Below, piece by piece: positions 32,251-40,749 of a DNA stretch of 45,315 nucleotides. Source of the stretch: a virus; IMG/VR virus record IMGVR_UViG_3300020156_000010, positions 1 through 45,315 of that record; one strand, written 5' to 3'. Below the pieces are notes generated by a model, which saw nothing but the letters and a program-made list of their open reading frames with translations, had not been told where the DNA came from and made no database searches. Position numbers and translations under genes: made by a program. Each line of letters begins with the position of its first letter. Position 1 is the stretch's first letter.

Positions 32251-33015
32251 ATGAAATTTGGGAGCCTGTTCACAGGAATAGGAGGCATAGATTTAGGGCT
32301 TGAGTGGGCTGGTATGGAGTGCGCTTGGCAAGTTGAAATCGACGATTACTGCCAGAAGGTACTTCATAAACATTGGCCTGATGTGCCTAAATATCGAGAT
32401 ATTAGGGAAGTAGGAGGACATAATCTTGAGCCAGTCGATATCATTGTTGGAGGATTCCCTTGTCAGCCTTTCAGCAATGCCGGGAAGCAAAGAGGCAAAA
32501 AGGATGACCGTTACCTCTGGCCGGAAATGTTACGAGTTATACGGGATATTCAGCCCACTTGGGTACTTGGCGAAAACGTTACTGGTATCATCAGAATGGC
32601 ACTCGACACGGTGCTATCTAACTTGGAAGGTGAAGGCTACTCCTGCCAAACGTTTGTTATTCCAGCTTGCGGTATCAATGCCAGACACAAACGAGACAGA
32701 GTATGGATTGTGGCCCACTCCGGTAGCATCGCAGAGAGGCGATTGTCCATCGGAACGCAGGAGGAAGAGTCCGGGGCTGATGTCAGCGGTGAAAATGTTT
32801 CCGACTCCAACAGTGCACGGAAACTACAACCGAAAAGGAGCTTCAAAAAATTCAGGGGATGGGTTGGCAACGGTAGTTGGTGGGACGTTGAACCCAACGT
32901 GGGTAGAGTGGCTGATGGGGTACCCAACCGGCTGGACAGACTTAAGTGCCTAGGAAATGCTGTTGTTCCCCAAGTAGTTGCTGAAATTGGACAAGCAATA
33001 ATGCGGTGTAGATAA
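32251..33015 (+). CDS. dcm: DNA cytosine-5 methyltransferase
   Basis: 254 aa from ATG 32251 (AAGGAGGAAGTT before it). Motif I SLFTGIGGIDLGLEWAG, motif IV GGFPCQPFSNAG with catalytic Cys71, motif VI GENVTGI (Glu108), motif VIII NARHKRDRVWIV, and at the end RLKCLGNAVVPQV (motifs IX-X). The target-recognition part is very short, giving a small enzyme. It methylates cytosine in phage DNA, probably against restriction. Residues about 59-235 are encoded in DNA that also carries a second gene in another frame with its own ribosome binding site (32426). Confidence 0.92.
   Translation: MKFGSLFTGIGGIDLGLEWAGMECAWQVEIDDYCQKVLHKHWPDVPKYRDIREVGGHNLEPVDIIVGGFPCQPFSNAGKQRGKKDDRYLWPEMLRVIRDIQPTWVLGENVTGIIRMALDTVLSNLEGEGYSCQTFVIPACGINARHKRDRVWIVAHSGSIAERRLSIGTQEEESGADVSGENVSDSNSARKLQPKRSFKKFRGWVGNGSWWDVEPNVGRVADGVPNRLDRLKCLGNAVVPQVVAEIGQAIMRCR
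32426..32953 (+). CDS. Gene nested inside the cytosine methyltransferase gene
   Basis: A 175-aa frame (+1 relative to dcm). TTG 32426 follows a perfect AGGAGG (32412-32417) by eight bases, inside the host gene. The product reads as real protein: SEWHSTRCYLTWKVKATPAK, RLLFQLAVSMPDTNETEYGL, two WPTP/FPTP repeats (LWPTPVASQRG, MFPTPTVHG) and LNPTWVEWLMGYPTGWTDL. From memory, proteins of this type recur overlapping cytosine methyltransferases in phages and metagenomes, sometimes annotated as methyltransferase parts. It may be a target-recognition or partner subunit; unproven. Confidence 0.7.
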   Translation: MSQSISLLEDSLVSLSAMPGSKEAKRMTVTSGRKCYELYGIFSPLGYLAKTLLVSSEWHSTRCYLTWKVKATPAKRLLFQLAVSMPDTNETEYGLWPTPVASQRGDCPSERRRKSPGLMSAVKMFPTPTVHGNYNRKGASKNSGDGLATVVGGTLNPTWVEWLMGYPTGWTDLSA

Positions 33016-33049
33016 CCAACCTTATCACAGCCAGTAAAGGAGGATAACA

Positions 33050-33565
33050 ATGAAAGTTGAGAAGTTTTACGAGATAACAGACGAAAGCCCATATAAAGCA
33101 AAGTTCATTGAAAAAGAAGCGAACGTAAACACATGGTTCAAGTATGTAGAAGACTTTGCCAAGGAATACAGCATTGAAGGTGAGCTTGCTACTAGGGGCA
33201 ACGATATTGTGATTAAACCAACTGAGTCCAACTTAGTGAGGTTTGGAACTCAAATGACATCTCAAAGTTATGATGGTTATAGAAAGTTTAGGGCTAAGTC
33301 TAAAATGGACAAGGCGTGGCACGGCAAGATATCAGCCATTGTTGACCAGACAAGAGATATATACTGGGCAATGGTTTTTAGGAGTTTTGGAAGGTCTTCA
33401 TCCCTAGCGTTTGAGTACAATGGTAAAGTCTATCTTCAGTTGATAACGGAAGGCCCTCAAGAGACGCAAGACAAAGGCTTTATTGAGATTCTAGGTTCTA
33501 CGTTCCACGCAGCAAGGGAGTCAAAGCAGGCTGAGTTAGAAGCAGCAAAAGGCATGGCGATATAA
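33050..33565 (+). CDS. Hypothetical protein (171 aa)
   Basis: Starts MKVEKFYEITDESPYKAKFI after AAAGGAGG. Mixed alpha-beta; RNDIVIKPTESNLVRFG-like middle and a C-terminal helix (STFHAARESKQAELEAAKGM). It resembles phage proteins of unknown function from Firmicutes, but I cannot name a family. Part of the accessory run with good individual ribosome binding sites. Confidence 0.7.
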   Translation: MKVEKFYEITDESPYKAKFIEKEANVNTWFKYVEDFAKEYSIEGELATRGNDIVIKPTESNLVRFGTQMTSQSYDGYRKFRAKSKMDKAWHGKISAIVDQTRDIYWAMVFRSFGRSSSLAFEYNGKVYLQLITEGPQETQDKGFIEILGSTFHAARESKQAELEAAKGMAI

Positions 33566-33601
33566 TTTAGCTTATCTGAGTCAATGAAAGGAGACTTTTA
33601 T

Positions 33602-33871
33602 ATGCACGTATGTGACTTATGCGGTAAGAAGGCATACGACGATGGATACTTAGCAATTAGGATACCAAATGGTGATGATTATGATTTGTGTCAAGAGTGT
33701 GATGAAGAGTGGAAGAAAATATGTGATTCAAACCCCGTAACAAAAAAGCTAGAAAAGCAAGTTTATGATGCTCGCATTCGACTGCAAATACTTCAAAACA
33801 AGCTACATGCTGAACAAGCAAGTTCGGCAACAGAATTTGTAAACCAAAAGCTGAAAGAGAACAACAGATAA
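33602..33871 (+). CDS. Zinc-ribbon protein with C-terminal helix
   Basis: 89 aa from ATG 33602 after AAAGGAG. N-terminal zinc knuckles CDLCGKKAY and CQECDEEW (treble-clef-like pairs), then a long helix (KQVYDARIRLQILQNKLHAE). Possibly nucleic-acid or protein binding. One of at least four small zinc-binding proteins in this genome. Confidence 0.7.
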   Translation: MHVCDLCGKKAYDDGYLAIRIPNGDDYDLCQECDEEWKKICDSNPVTKKLEKQVYDARIRLQILQNKLHAEQASSATEFVNQKLKENNR

Positions 33872-33899
33872 TCAACATAGTCACAACAAGGAGGGTTAA

Positions 33900-34184
33900 A
33901 TGAAAACCTGCTCATTATGTGGGCAAACAAAGCCTATCGGAGAGTTCTACAAAGATAGTAGAAGCAAAGATGGTAAAGGCAACCGATGCAAAGCCTGTTG
34001 CCATGAATCCTACAAAAAGCACGAGGAAAAACGCAAACTCGAAATGTTGGTAGAAAGTTTGAGCGAAGAAAATTCTACACTGATAGGTGAGAATCAATGT
34101 CTAAAAGATACGTTTGAACTTACTGAAGAGAAACTATCCCAGGAACTTGAATCTAGTCTTGATGGTGATGTTAATTGTGGTTAA
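33900..34184 (+). CDS. Zinc-finger protein with coiled coil
   Basis: 94 aa. MKTCSLCGQTKPIGEFYKDS with CKACCHESYKKH is a two-pair zinc finger of the kind found at the front of HNH and endonuclease VII-like proteins, but no HNH residues follow; instead a coiled coil (LVESLSEENSTLIGENQCL). Function unknown. ATG 33900 after GGAGGG. Confidence 0.7.
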   Translation: MKTCSLCGQTKPIGEFYKDSRSKDGKGNRCKACCHESYKKHEEKRKLEMLVESLSEENSTLIGENQCLKDTFELTEEKLSQELESSLDGDVNCG

Positions 34185-34200
34185 GAGTAGGAGGTTGGAA

Positions 34201-34440
34201 ATGAGCAAAAGACGAGCAGCCAACGCTAGACGTAAACTTGACCAAGGAAGGCTGAATAAAATAACATTCCGTGAGTCGCAAGCTGTTGGAAAATTCCTTT
34301 GTAGTATGGAAACGTTAGATGCTCTTAAGTGGATAAGGGACAGCAGATGGCGTCTTGCCACAAAGTTGTCCGGTCTTATTTATATAAGAGGTAGAGGTCC
34401 TAGACATATACCACCCAAGAGTAAGTTTCTAAACGCATAA
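34201..34440 (+). CDS. Small basic protein
   Basis: 79 aa from ATG 34201 after TAGGAGG; the longer frame upstream overlaps the previous gene without a site. Very basic N-terminus (MSKRRAANARRKLDQGRLNK) and a C-terminal RGRGPRHIPPKSK. Probably binds nucleic acid; not recognised. Confidence 0.65.
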   Translation: MSKRRAANARRKLDQGRLNKITFRESQAVGKFLCSMETLDALKWIRDSRWRLATKLSGLIYIRGRGPRHIPPKSKFLNA

Positions 34441-34465
34441 AGTGAATGGGAGGATGATTATAGCA

Positions 34466-34720
34466 ATGAAAATAAGCAACGCTGAGTTTGATGCAAAATG
34501 GACTCTAGACTGTCAAGGTAAACAAGACTTTGACTTCCCTGTATTATCTGTATCCTGTAGGTATTATCCTGACTACACAGTTATAGCAAGCATATATCTT
34601 GGTAAAGAGGAACTGCTTGATTCTGGCTGGATTAAGGGAGAGACAGAAACAGAGTGCAAGTACAAAGCAGAAGAGTGGGTTAAACAAAACCTAACAGCCC
34701 TTATTGCTAGGATTAGATAA
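34466..34720 (+). CDS. Hypothetical small protein
   Basis: 84 aa from ATG 34466 (MKISNAEFDAKWTL). GGGAGG lies twelve bases before; GTG 34442 is a possible earlier start. A beta-sheet half (VLSVSCRYYPDYTVIASIYL) and a helical end (ECKYKAEEWVKQNLTALIAR). Not recognised. Confidence 0.6.
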   Translation: MKISNAEFDAKWTLDCQGKQDFDFPVLSVSCRYYPDYTVIASIYLGKEELLDSGWIKGETETECKYKAEEWVKQNLTALIARIR

Positions 34721-34743
34721 TGCGGATTGAAGAGGCGTAAAGA

Positions 34744-34929
34744 ATGGATTGTTTTACTTGTCAGACTAAGATGAAGTGTGTTGATGATGTTAACGATGTG
34801 ACTGCTCGTATAGACATTTTGAAATGCCCTCTATGTGGTTCTACCGCATCCGTTGTCTTTGGGATGAATGGGAAGTTTGTAGAAAAAGTTGATTGGCAAC
34901 GTGGCAAAGTTATAGATAGAACCACATAA
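34744..34929 (+). CDS. Small zinc-ribbon protein
   Basis: 61 aa. CFTC near the N-terminus and CPLCGS in the middle give a zinc ribbon; the rest is beta-like (ASVVFGMNGKFVEKVDW). ATG 34744 after AAGAGGCG. Unknown role. Confidence 0.65.
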   Translation: MDCFTCQTKMKCVDDVNDVTARIDILKCPLCGSTASVVFGMNGKFVEKVDWQRGKVIDRTT

Positions 34930-34966
34930 TGAGGCTTATCACCGACAGTAAAAAGGAGGGCTAGTA

Positions 34967-35158
34967 ATGGAAGTGGAGTTTATGCGTATTGGTTGTTATG
35001 ATGATGATGTAGATATGGATGTATGTATAACTGCTACTGATAAACGAACATATCTGTGTACAGACAAGGAACTTGTTAAAGCATTGGTAGGCAAACGTAT
35101 AGTGAAGGCAGAGTTTTCGGTCTATAACTCCCGAGTAAAGTTGCTGTTAGAGGACTAA
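34967..35158 (+). CDS. Hypothetical small protein
   Basis: 63 aa, acidic, three cysteines (GCYDDD, DVCITA, YLCTDK) and a beta-rich look. ATG 34967 after AAAGGAGGG. Not recognised. Confidence 0.65.
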   Translation: MEVEFMRIGCYDDDVDMDVCITATDKRTYLCTDKELVKALVGKRIVKAEFSVYNSRVKLLLED

Positions 35159-35206
35159 TTATTGTGATATGTCAGTGACAATGGACTTTAAAGAAAGGAG
35201 TAAGCA

Positions 35207-35437
35207 ATGATAAAAGATGGTTGGAAACTAGCACCTTTAGAATACCGTATAGACATGCGAGAACGCATGAAAGAGAATGTTCGAAAGTATGGTGTTCCTT
35301 ATTGTCCATGTATATCACCCACATTTTTAGACAAGTATCATGGAACACCTGAAGCTAAAGCTCTGATATGTAACTGTCATGATTTTAGAGTTCATAACAA
35401 ATGTCATTGTGGTTATTTCATAACAATCAATGATTAG
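35207..35437 (+). CDS. Ferredoxin:thioredoxin reductase catalytic-chain-like protein
   Basis: 76 aa. Six cysteines in three C-x-C pairs: CPC (33-35), CNC (55-57), CHC (66-68), followed by GYFIT. This is the pattern of the FTR catalytic chain, where four cysteines hold a 4Fe-4S cluster and two form the redox disulfide; the nine-residue step between the second and third pair is kept. The N-terminal helix (YRIDMRERMKENVRKYG) also fits. It could pass electrons from host ferredoxin to thioredoxin-type proteins, for example for the class II RNR, whose C-terminal cysteines need a reductant. It lies just before the RNA polymerase. ATG after AAAGGAG. Confidence 0.78.
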   Translation: MIKDGWKLAPLEYRIDMRERMKENVRKYGVPYCPCISPTFLDKYHGTPEAKALICNCHDFRVHNKCHCGYFITIND

Positions 35438-35494
35438 TTTTTTTTATGCCTTTGTGTATGCAGATGTGAATGATGATGATGAGGAGAGATATCT

Positions 35495-37945
35495 ATGTGT
35501 ATTATTGATGCTGAGAAAATAAAGAGAGAACTTGACCTTGAAGAAGAAGCTATAAACATAGGCATCAAGAAATATCAAGAGGACAAGGCAAAGCAGGAGA
35601 TATCTGAGTTACCTCCGGGTAGAAAACTAATACAGATAGCCATGACATCGATGATACAAGCCTTAGAAGAGTTTAAATCTCCTAAGGCTGGTGGAGGTGG
35701 TAGACTTGTAGACACTCGAAAATATCTCAAGTCAGTTAGTAATGAGATTCTTGCTTTCATTACAGTCAAAAAACTGATTAACTGTCTTTATGAACCTATA
35801 AAGGTACAGAAGGCTGCTATTCAGTTATCACAAATGATCATAGACCATATGGAATATGAGGAATTCAAAAAAGATTCTCCTGGTTACTACCGTATGTTGA
35901 ATGATAAAGTATTTCCTCATACAACAACTTATTACAACAAGAAAAATATCATAGCAAGGGCTAGGAAAAAGGCTAATCTTGAGCACATTGTATGGCCTGA
36001 AGAAGATAGACTGCATATGGGAATAAAACTCATTGATTTATACATAGAATCAACAGGCCTTATAGAACGTGTTAGACATCCTGATGATGATCTTTATTAT
36101 CTACATGGCACAGAAAAAGTTAAAGATTGGATTGAGAAACAACATGCACGATGTGAATTATTAGACCCTCTGTATATGCCTATGGTAGTTCCTCCTAAAC
36201 CTTGGGACACACCTTTTGGAGGAGGATATCTAAGTAACTACGCAACTATGAAATTCAAGCTCATAAAATCTGACTCTAAACAGGCTCTTGAAGCTCTTCT
36301 TGATAAGGATTTATCGAACGTCTATAGAGCAGTAAATGCTGTTCAAGAAGTTCCTTGGAGAATCAATCAGAAGCTCTATATCATCATGAAAGAAGCCTGG
36401 GAAAGTGGAACCTGTTTAGGTGGACTACCAAGACAAGATGAAGAACCTTTACCTTCTAAGCCTTGGAATAATGATGATGAGTATGAAGCATATAAATCAG
36501 ATGACCCACAGGTTATAAGAAAGTGGAAGAATGAAGCCACAACCATATACCTAAAGCGTGTAGGAACAAGGTCTAAGAGAATATCAATGACTCAGAAATT
36601 ATGGATAGCTGAGAAATTCTTAAATGATGAAGAGATATATTTTGTCTGGACTCTAGATTGGAGAGGCAGAATGTATCCTGTATCAACCTTCATTCATCCT
36701 CAAGGAGATGATACAGGAAAGGCTCTGCTGGAGTTTGCTAATGGTAAGCCCTTAGGAGAAAGAGGTGCATGGTGGTTAGCAGTTCATTTAGCTAATGAGT
36801 ATGGTTATGATAAATGCTCATTCGAGGATAGAGTTAAATGGACACATGATCATCATGAACAAATCTTAGACTCAGCTAGAAATCCTCTTGATGGAAATAG
36901 GTTTTGGGTAGATGCTGACCATCCTTGGAGATTCTTAGCAGCCTGTCTTGAGTGGGAAGGTTATGATAAAGAAGGACCTGAACACATTTGTCATCAGCCA
37001 ATCAATTTAGATGGAACTTGCAATGGTTTGCAGAACTTTTCAGCTATGCTTCTTGATGAGGTAGGTGGTTCAAAGGTGAACCTAGTACCTCAGTCTAAGC
37101 CAGCAGATGTTTATCAGGCTGTTGCAGATAAGTGTTCTGAGAAAATATCGAAGTTAGCTGCTAAAGGAGATGATATGGCTAAGATATGGATAGGTAAAGT
37201 TGATAGAAAAGTAGCCAAGAGGAATGTTATGACTACTCCTTATGGAGCTAAGTTATATGGCATGAAGGAACAACTTGTAGAAGAGATTAATGAACGAGAT
37301 GAGAAACTTGGTTATCGTTATCTTGGTGATGATATAGAGGGAGACAACTTTAAAGCATGTACGTTTCTAGCTAACATCATGACAGACGCTATAGGAGAGA
37401 CTGTAATAGCTGCTAAGAAGGCTATGGGCTGGTTACAGCAAGTAGCTACTATATCATCAAAAGCTAATATACCTATTGAGTGGACAACCCCTATAGGATT
37501 TATACCATTCCAAGAATATCAGACACAAGAATTAACAAGGGTTAGTACATTTTGGGGTGGTGTTAGAGTCCGGCTAGGCTTGGTTAAAAACACAGGAAAA
37601 CTAGACAGACGTAAACAAGCCAGTGGAATCTCACCTAACTTTGTCCATTCATGTGATGCCTCACACCTGATGATGACAGTATTAAGATGCCTAGATAAAG
37701 GAGTAACAGATTTCAGTCTCATTCATGACTCATATGGAACACATGCTTGTGATGTTGATATTCTTGCTCAAGAATTACGAGAAGCATTTATCCAACAGTA
37801 TACTGAACATGATGTCTTAAATGAATTCAGAGAAGCAATCATACAGAAACTACCTCCAGATTTAGCTGAAGAGATACCTCCAGTACCGAACAAAGGTAAA
37901 CTTGATTTGAATGCTGTTAGAGACAGTTTATATTTTTTTGCCTAA
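35495..37945 (+). CDS. Single-subunit DNA-directed RNA polymerase, T7 gp1-like
   Basis: 816 aa (T7 883). Catalytic features: DWRGRMYPVSTF (from Asp388), LDGTCNGLQNFSAML with metal-binding Asp506, KRNVMTTPYG with Lys575 and Tyr583 at the same spacing as T7 Lys631/Tyr639, and HDSYG with Asp745. The C-terminus ends FFA, close to the T7 FAFA foot. It would transcribe middle and late genes from the 17-base motif found at 3046, 24214, 28924 and 38007. ATG 35495 follows GAGGAG. The promoter-specificity loop lies upstream of the last motif (about 670-710). Confidence 0.96.
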   Translation: MCIIDAEKIKRELDLEEEAINIGIKKYQEDKAKQEISELPPGRKLIQIAMTSMIQALEEFKSPKAGGGGRLVDTRKYLKSVSNEILAFITVKKLINCLYEPIKVQKAAIQLSQMIIDHMEYEEFKKDSPGYYRMLNDKVFPHTTTYYNKKNIIARARKKANLEHIVWPEEDRLHMGIKLIDLYIESTGLIERVRHPDDDLYYLHGTEKVKDWIEKQHARCELLDPLYMPMVVPPKPWDTPFGGGYLSNYATMKFKLIKSDSKQALEALLDKDLSNVYRAVNAVQEVPWRINQKLYIIMKEAWESGTCLGGLPRQDEEPLPSKPWNNDDEYEAYKSDDPQVIRKWKNEATTIYLKRVGTRSKRISMTQKLWIAEKFLNDEEIYFVWTLDWRGRMYPVSTFIHPQGDDTGKALLEFANGKPLGERGAWWLAVHLANEYGYDKCSFEDRVKWTHDHHEQILDSARNPLDGNRFWVDADHPWRFLAACLEWEGYDKEGPEHICHQPINLDGTCNGLQNFSAMLLDEVGGSKVNLVPQSKPADVYQAVADKCSEKISKLAAKGDDMAKIWIGKVDRKVAKRNVMTTPYGAKLYGMKEQLVEEINERDEKLGYRYLGDDIEGDNFKACTFLANIMTDAIGETVIAAKKAMGWLQQVATISSKANIPIEWTTPIGFIPFQEYQTQELTRVSTFWGGVRVRLGLVKNTGKLDRRKQASGISPNFVHSCDASHLMMTVLRCLDKGVTDFSLIHDSYGTHACDVDILAQELREAFIQQYTEHDVLNEFREAIIQKLPPDLAEEIPPVPNKGKLDLNAVRDSLYFFA

Positions 37946-38006
37946 GATCATTCACATGTGCATCGTATTGCATATGTAGATACATCGTCTGAAAATTCAT
38001 TAGCAA

Positions 38007-38023
38007 AGCCCACCTTAGAACCA
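38007..38023 (+). promoter_or_regulatory. Putative phage RNA polymerase promoter, copy 4 (replication block)
   Basis: AGCCCACCTTAGAACCA, identical to the 28924 copy, right after the polymerase gene and 54 bases before the ssDNA-binding protein. The transcript start would form ACCAA/TTGGT as a small hairpin. Confidence 0.68.
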
Positions 38024-38076
38024 ATATGTAAGTTGGTATTAAAAAATCATGATGATGATAAAGGAGAGTAAAAACA

Positions 38077-38712
38077 ATGGCTGAGAAGAAAAAGAAACTG
38101 ATGTTGACTACACCTACAGGAAGGGCTAAGTATCCCTGGTTAAACAAGCCTAATACAAAGTTTGATTCAAATGGTCTTTATTGTGTGACTCTTGTTCTTG
38201 ATTATGAGACAGCTAAACCTTTAATGGAGACTATTGATCAATATAATGATCAGTCTTATAGAGAGACTAAAGAAAAACTTATAAGTGAAGGTAAAGCTGG
38301 ATTAGCAAAGACTCTTAAAAAGGCTGATTCACCATACTCAAATGAGGTTGATGAGAATGGTGATGAGACAGGGAATGTAGAGTTTAAGTTCAAACATGAT
38401 GCTAAGTTCGTATCTAAGAAGAATGGTAACACATTTGAATTTAAGCCGGACCTCTTTAACAATAAAGGAGAACGAGATGAATCACCTATCTTCGGAGGTA
38501 GCCTTATCAAGGTAGGATGGTGGCCTAATCTCTACTATGTTGCTGCTCAGAAATCCTGTGGTGTAAGTCTCAAGCTATCTGGAGTACAGGTTATAGAAGC
38601 TTCTCAAGGTGGTGGCTCTAGAGATGCTAATTACTATGGCTTTAGAAATGAAGCACCTGCTGATGATGATAATAACACAGGAGTAAATACTGATGACGAC
38701 TCTGAATTCTGA
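38077..38712 (+). CDS. Single-stranded DNA-binding protein, T7 gp2.5-like
   Basis: 211 aa (T7 gp2.5 is 232). LTTPTGRAKYPWLNKPNTKF at the start and GGSLIKVGWWPNLYYVAAQK are family features of the OB fold; the acidic tail (PADDDNNTGVNTDDDSEF) ends in Phe, as in gp2.5, where it contacts polymerase and helicase. ATG 38077 after AAAGGAG. Overlaps endonuclease I by 20 bases. Confidence 0.92.
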   Translation: MAEKKKKLMLTTPTGRAKYPWLNKPNTKFDSNGLYCVTLVLDYETAKPLMETIDQYNDQSYRETKEKLISEGKAGLAKTLKKADSPYSNEVDENGDETGNVEFKFKHDAKFVSKKNGNTFEFKPDLFNNKGERDESPIFGGSLIKVGWWPNLYYVAAQKSCGVSLKLSGVQVIEASQGGGSRDANYYGFRNEAPADDDNNTGVNTDDDSEF

Positions 38713-39136
38713 GTCTAAAAAGGCTCGAAGAAGAGGAATTCAGAAGGGCTACAGGTCAGGTCTTGAAGAGAAGGTCAGTAGGCAATTAGAAGCCTCTGGC
38801 CTTCAATGGTCTTACGAATCGATGAAGATAAAATATCTAGAACCTGAGACTTGGCATACATATACTCCTGACTTTCCTCTTGGAAAGAATGCACAGATAA
38901 TCATTGAGACTAAGGGAAGATTTCAATCAGATGATAGAAAAAAGCATCTGATGATTAAAGCTCAACATCCTGAATTAGATATCAGGTTTGTATTTGAGAA
39001 TCCAAACACCAAGATAAACAAGGTGTCTAAGACTTCCTATGCTGATTGGTGTAATAAGTATGGATTCAAATGGGCTGTAAAGTTAATACCTCAAGAATGG
39101 TTAGATGAAATCAGGAGGAAGAATCATGCTTCCTAA
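38693..39136 (+). CDS. Endonuclease I (Holliday-junction resolvase), T7 gp3-like
   Basis: 147 aa (T7 149). Nearly the whole T7 pattern is present: RSGLEEKVSRQLEASG (Glu25), HTYTPDFPL (Asp60), IIETKG (Glu72, Lys74), SDDRKKHLMIKAQHPELDIR and IPQEWLDE. It resolves branched DNA and cuts host DNA into pieces for the exonuclease. The start overlaps the end of the ssDNA-binding gene, so translation is coupled. Confidence 0.95.
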   Translation: MTTLNSESKKARRRGIQKGYRSGLEEKVSRQLEASGLQWSYESMKIKYLEPETWHTYTPDFPLGKNAQIIIETKGRFQSDDRKKHLMIKAQHPELDIRFVFENPNTKINKVSKTSYADWCNKYGFKWAVKLIPQEWLDEIRRKNHAS

Positions 39137-40748
39137 AGGTAATTTCATAAAGCACCTGCCTTGTGAGGTATGTGGTAGTAGTGATGCAAAAGGGCTGTAC
39201 TCAAGTGGTACAGCCTATTGCTTTTCATGTCACACATATTTCAAGGCTGATGGTTCGATAGATGAAGAACGGAGGAGTTATATGAAGGATCTCATTCCAG
39301 GTGAACCTCTGACGGGTACTAAGAGAGGTATCCATGAAGAGACCTTTAGCAAATTTGGCTATGAACAAGGAACCTACAATGGGGATAAGGTTCATGTGGC
39401 TCCTTATTATCATGATGGTAAATTAGTAGCTCAACATACCAGAACTAAAGATAAGAAGTTTGCTTGGATAGGTAACTCTAAACAGCTTGAGATGTTCGGA
39501 CAGCATCTATGGCAGACAGGTGGCAAGAGGCTAGTCATAACAGAGGGTGAATTAGACTGTCTCTCAGTAGCTCAAGTATTCAATCTCAAGTGGCCTGTAG
39601 TTTCATTACCTTCAGGAGCACAGTCAGGAGCTAACTACATCAAGCAAAACCTAGAATGGATTGAATCATTCGAGGAGATAGTCATTGCTTTTGATAATGA
39701 TGAAGCTGGACAGAAGGCTATAGAAGATGCTGTAGTCCTCCTCACTCCAGGTAAGGTTAAGGTAGCTGATTGGAGTCCTCTTAAAGATGCTAATGATTGG
39801 TTGCAAGATAATAAAGGTTCTGAGATAGCTAATAGGATATTCCAGGCTAAAGAATACAGACCTGATGGTATTATGTTAGCTTGTGAGATGACTCTTGAAG
39901 ACCTCATGACTGATGATAAACTCATGAACTATCAACTACCCTATCCTAAGTTAGATGATATGATGAAGGGCATTAGGAAAGGTGAGTTGACTACTCTTAC
40001 AGCAGGTTCAGGAATAGGAAAGAGTACCTTGGCTAGAGAGATAGCTTATCATCTACTCACAACTCATAATCTGAGAGTGGGTTATGTAGCTCTTGAAGAG
40101 AGTGTTAAAAAGACTGCTTTAGGGTTTATCTCAATAGACCAAGGTGTACCTCTTGGAGACTTGTTCTTAAATCGACAACTCTTAACTGAAGACCAATGGA
40201 AGCAAGGTTATGAGAGGACTATTGAATCAGGACATCTCTTCTTGTATGACCATTTTGGAAGTCTATCTAGCAACAACCTTGTCTCCAAACTTAGATACCT
40301 AGCTTTAGGCTGTGGATGTGACTTCTTAGTTCTGGACCATCTATCAATAGTCGTTAGTGGAATGGATTTATCAGATGATGAACGAAGAACCATAGATGCT
40401 TTAATGACCAACTCACGCTCACTTGTAGAGCAATCAGGAGTTGGTCTTATTCTTATTAACCATCTCAAGGTCCCTCAGAAAGGAAAGCCTCATGAAGAAG
40501 GAGGCAGGGTAACTCTGAATGACTTGAGAGGGTCCGGCTCAATCAAACAGCTATCGGATAATCTTATAGCTCTTGAGAGAAATCAACAGTCAGAGAAAAC
40601 TGCTGATATATCAAAGATAAGGATACTCAAAAATAGGCTGTTTGGAGTTACTGGATTAGCTGATGAAATTCAGTATTCAAAAGAGACAGGTAGATTATTA
40701 CCTGTAGGTGATGCTGAAGAAGATGATGAAGAGGAGGCTGAATTCTAG
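39126..40748 (+). CDS. Primase-helicase, T7 gp4-like
   Basis: 540 aa from ATG 39126 after CAGGAGG. Zinc-binding primase domain: Cys13, Cys16, Cys32, Cys35. Toprim: VITEGELD (Glu140) and AFDNDEAG (Asp190). Helicase: Walker A GSGIGKST (294-301), Walker B DFLVLDHLSI, and a late LRGSGSIKQLSDNLIALERN (arginine finger region). Acidic tail EDDEEEAEF ending in Phe, as in T7 gp4. It unwinds DNA and lays primers at the fork. Overlaps endonuclease I by 11 bases. Confidence 0.95.
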   Translation: MLPKGNFIKHLPCEVCGSSDAKGLYSSGTAYCFSCHTYFKADGSIDEERRSYMKDLIPGEPLTGTKRGIHEETFSKFGYEQGTYNGDKVHVAPYYHDGKLVAQHTRTKDKKFAWIGNSKQLEMFGQHLWQTGGKRLVITEGELDCLSVAQVFNLKWPVVSLPSGAQSGANYIKQNLEWIESFEEIVIAFDNDEAGQKAIEDAVVLLTPGKVKVADWSPLKDANDWLQDNKGSEIANRIFQAKEYRPDGIMLACEMTLEDLMTDDKLMNYQLPYPKLDDMMKGIRKGELTTLTAGSGIGKSTLAREIAYHLLTTHNLRVGYVALEESVKKTALGFISIDQGVPLGDLFLNRQLLTEDQWKQGYERTIESGHLFLYDHFGSLSSNNLVSKLRYLALGCGCDFLVLDHLSIVVSGMDLSDDERRTIDALMTNSRSLVEQSGVGLILINHLKVPQKGKPHEEGGRVTLNDLRGSGSIKQLSDNLIALERNQQSEKTADISKIRILKNRLFGVTGLADEIQYSKETGRLLPVGDAEEDDEEEAEF

Positions 40749-40749
40749 G

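Noticed and set aside
32637-33101. Leftward 154-aa ORF opposite the C5 methyltransferase
   Set aside because: No ribosome binding site or known motif; antisense shadow of a dual-coded region.
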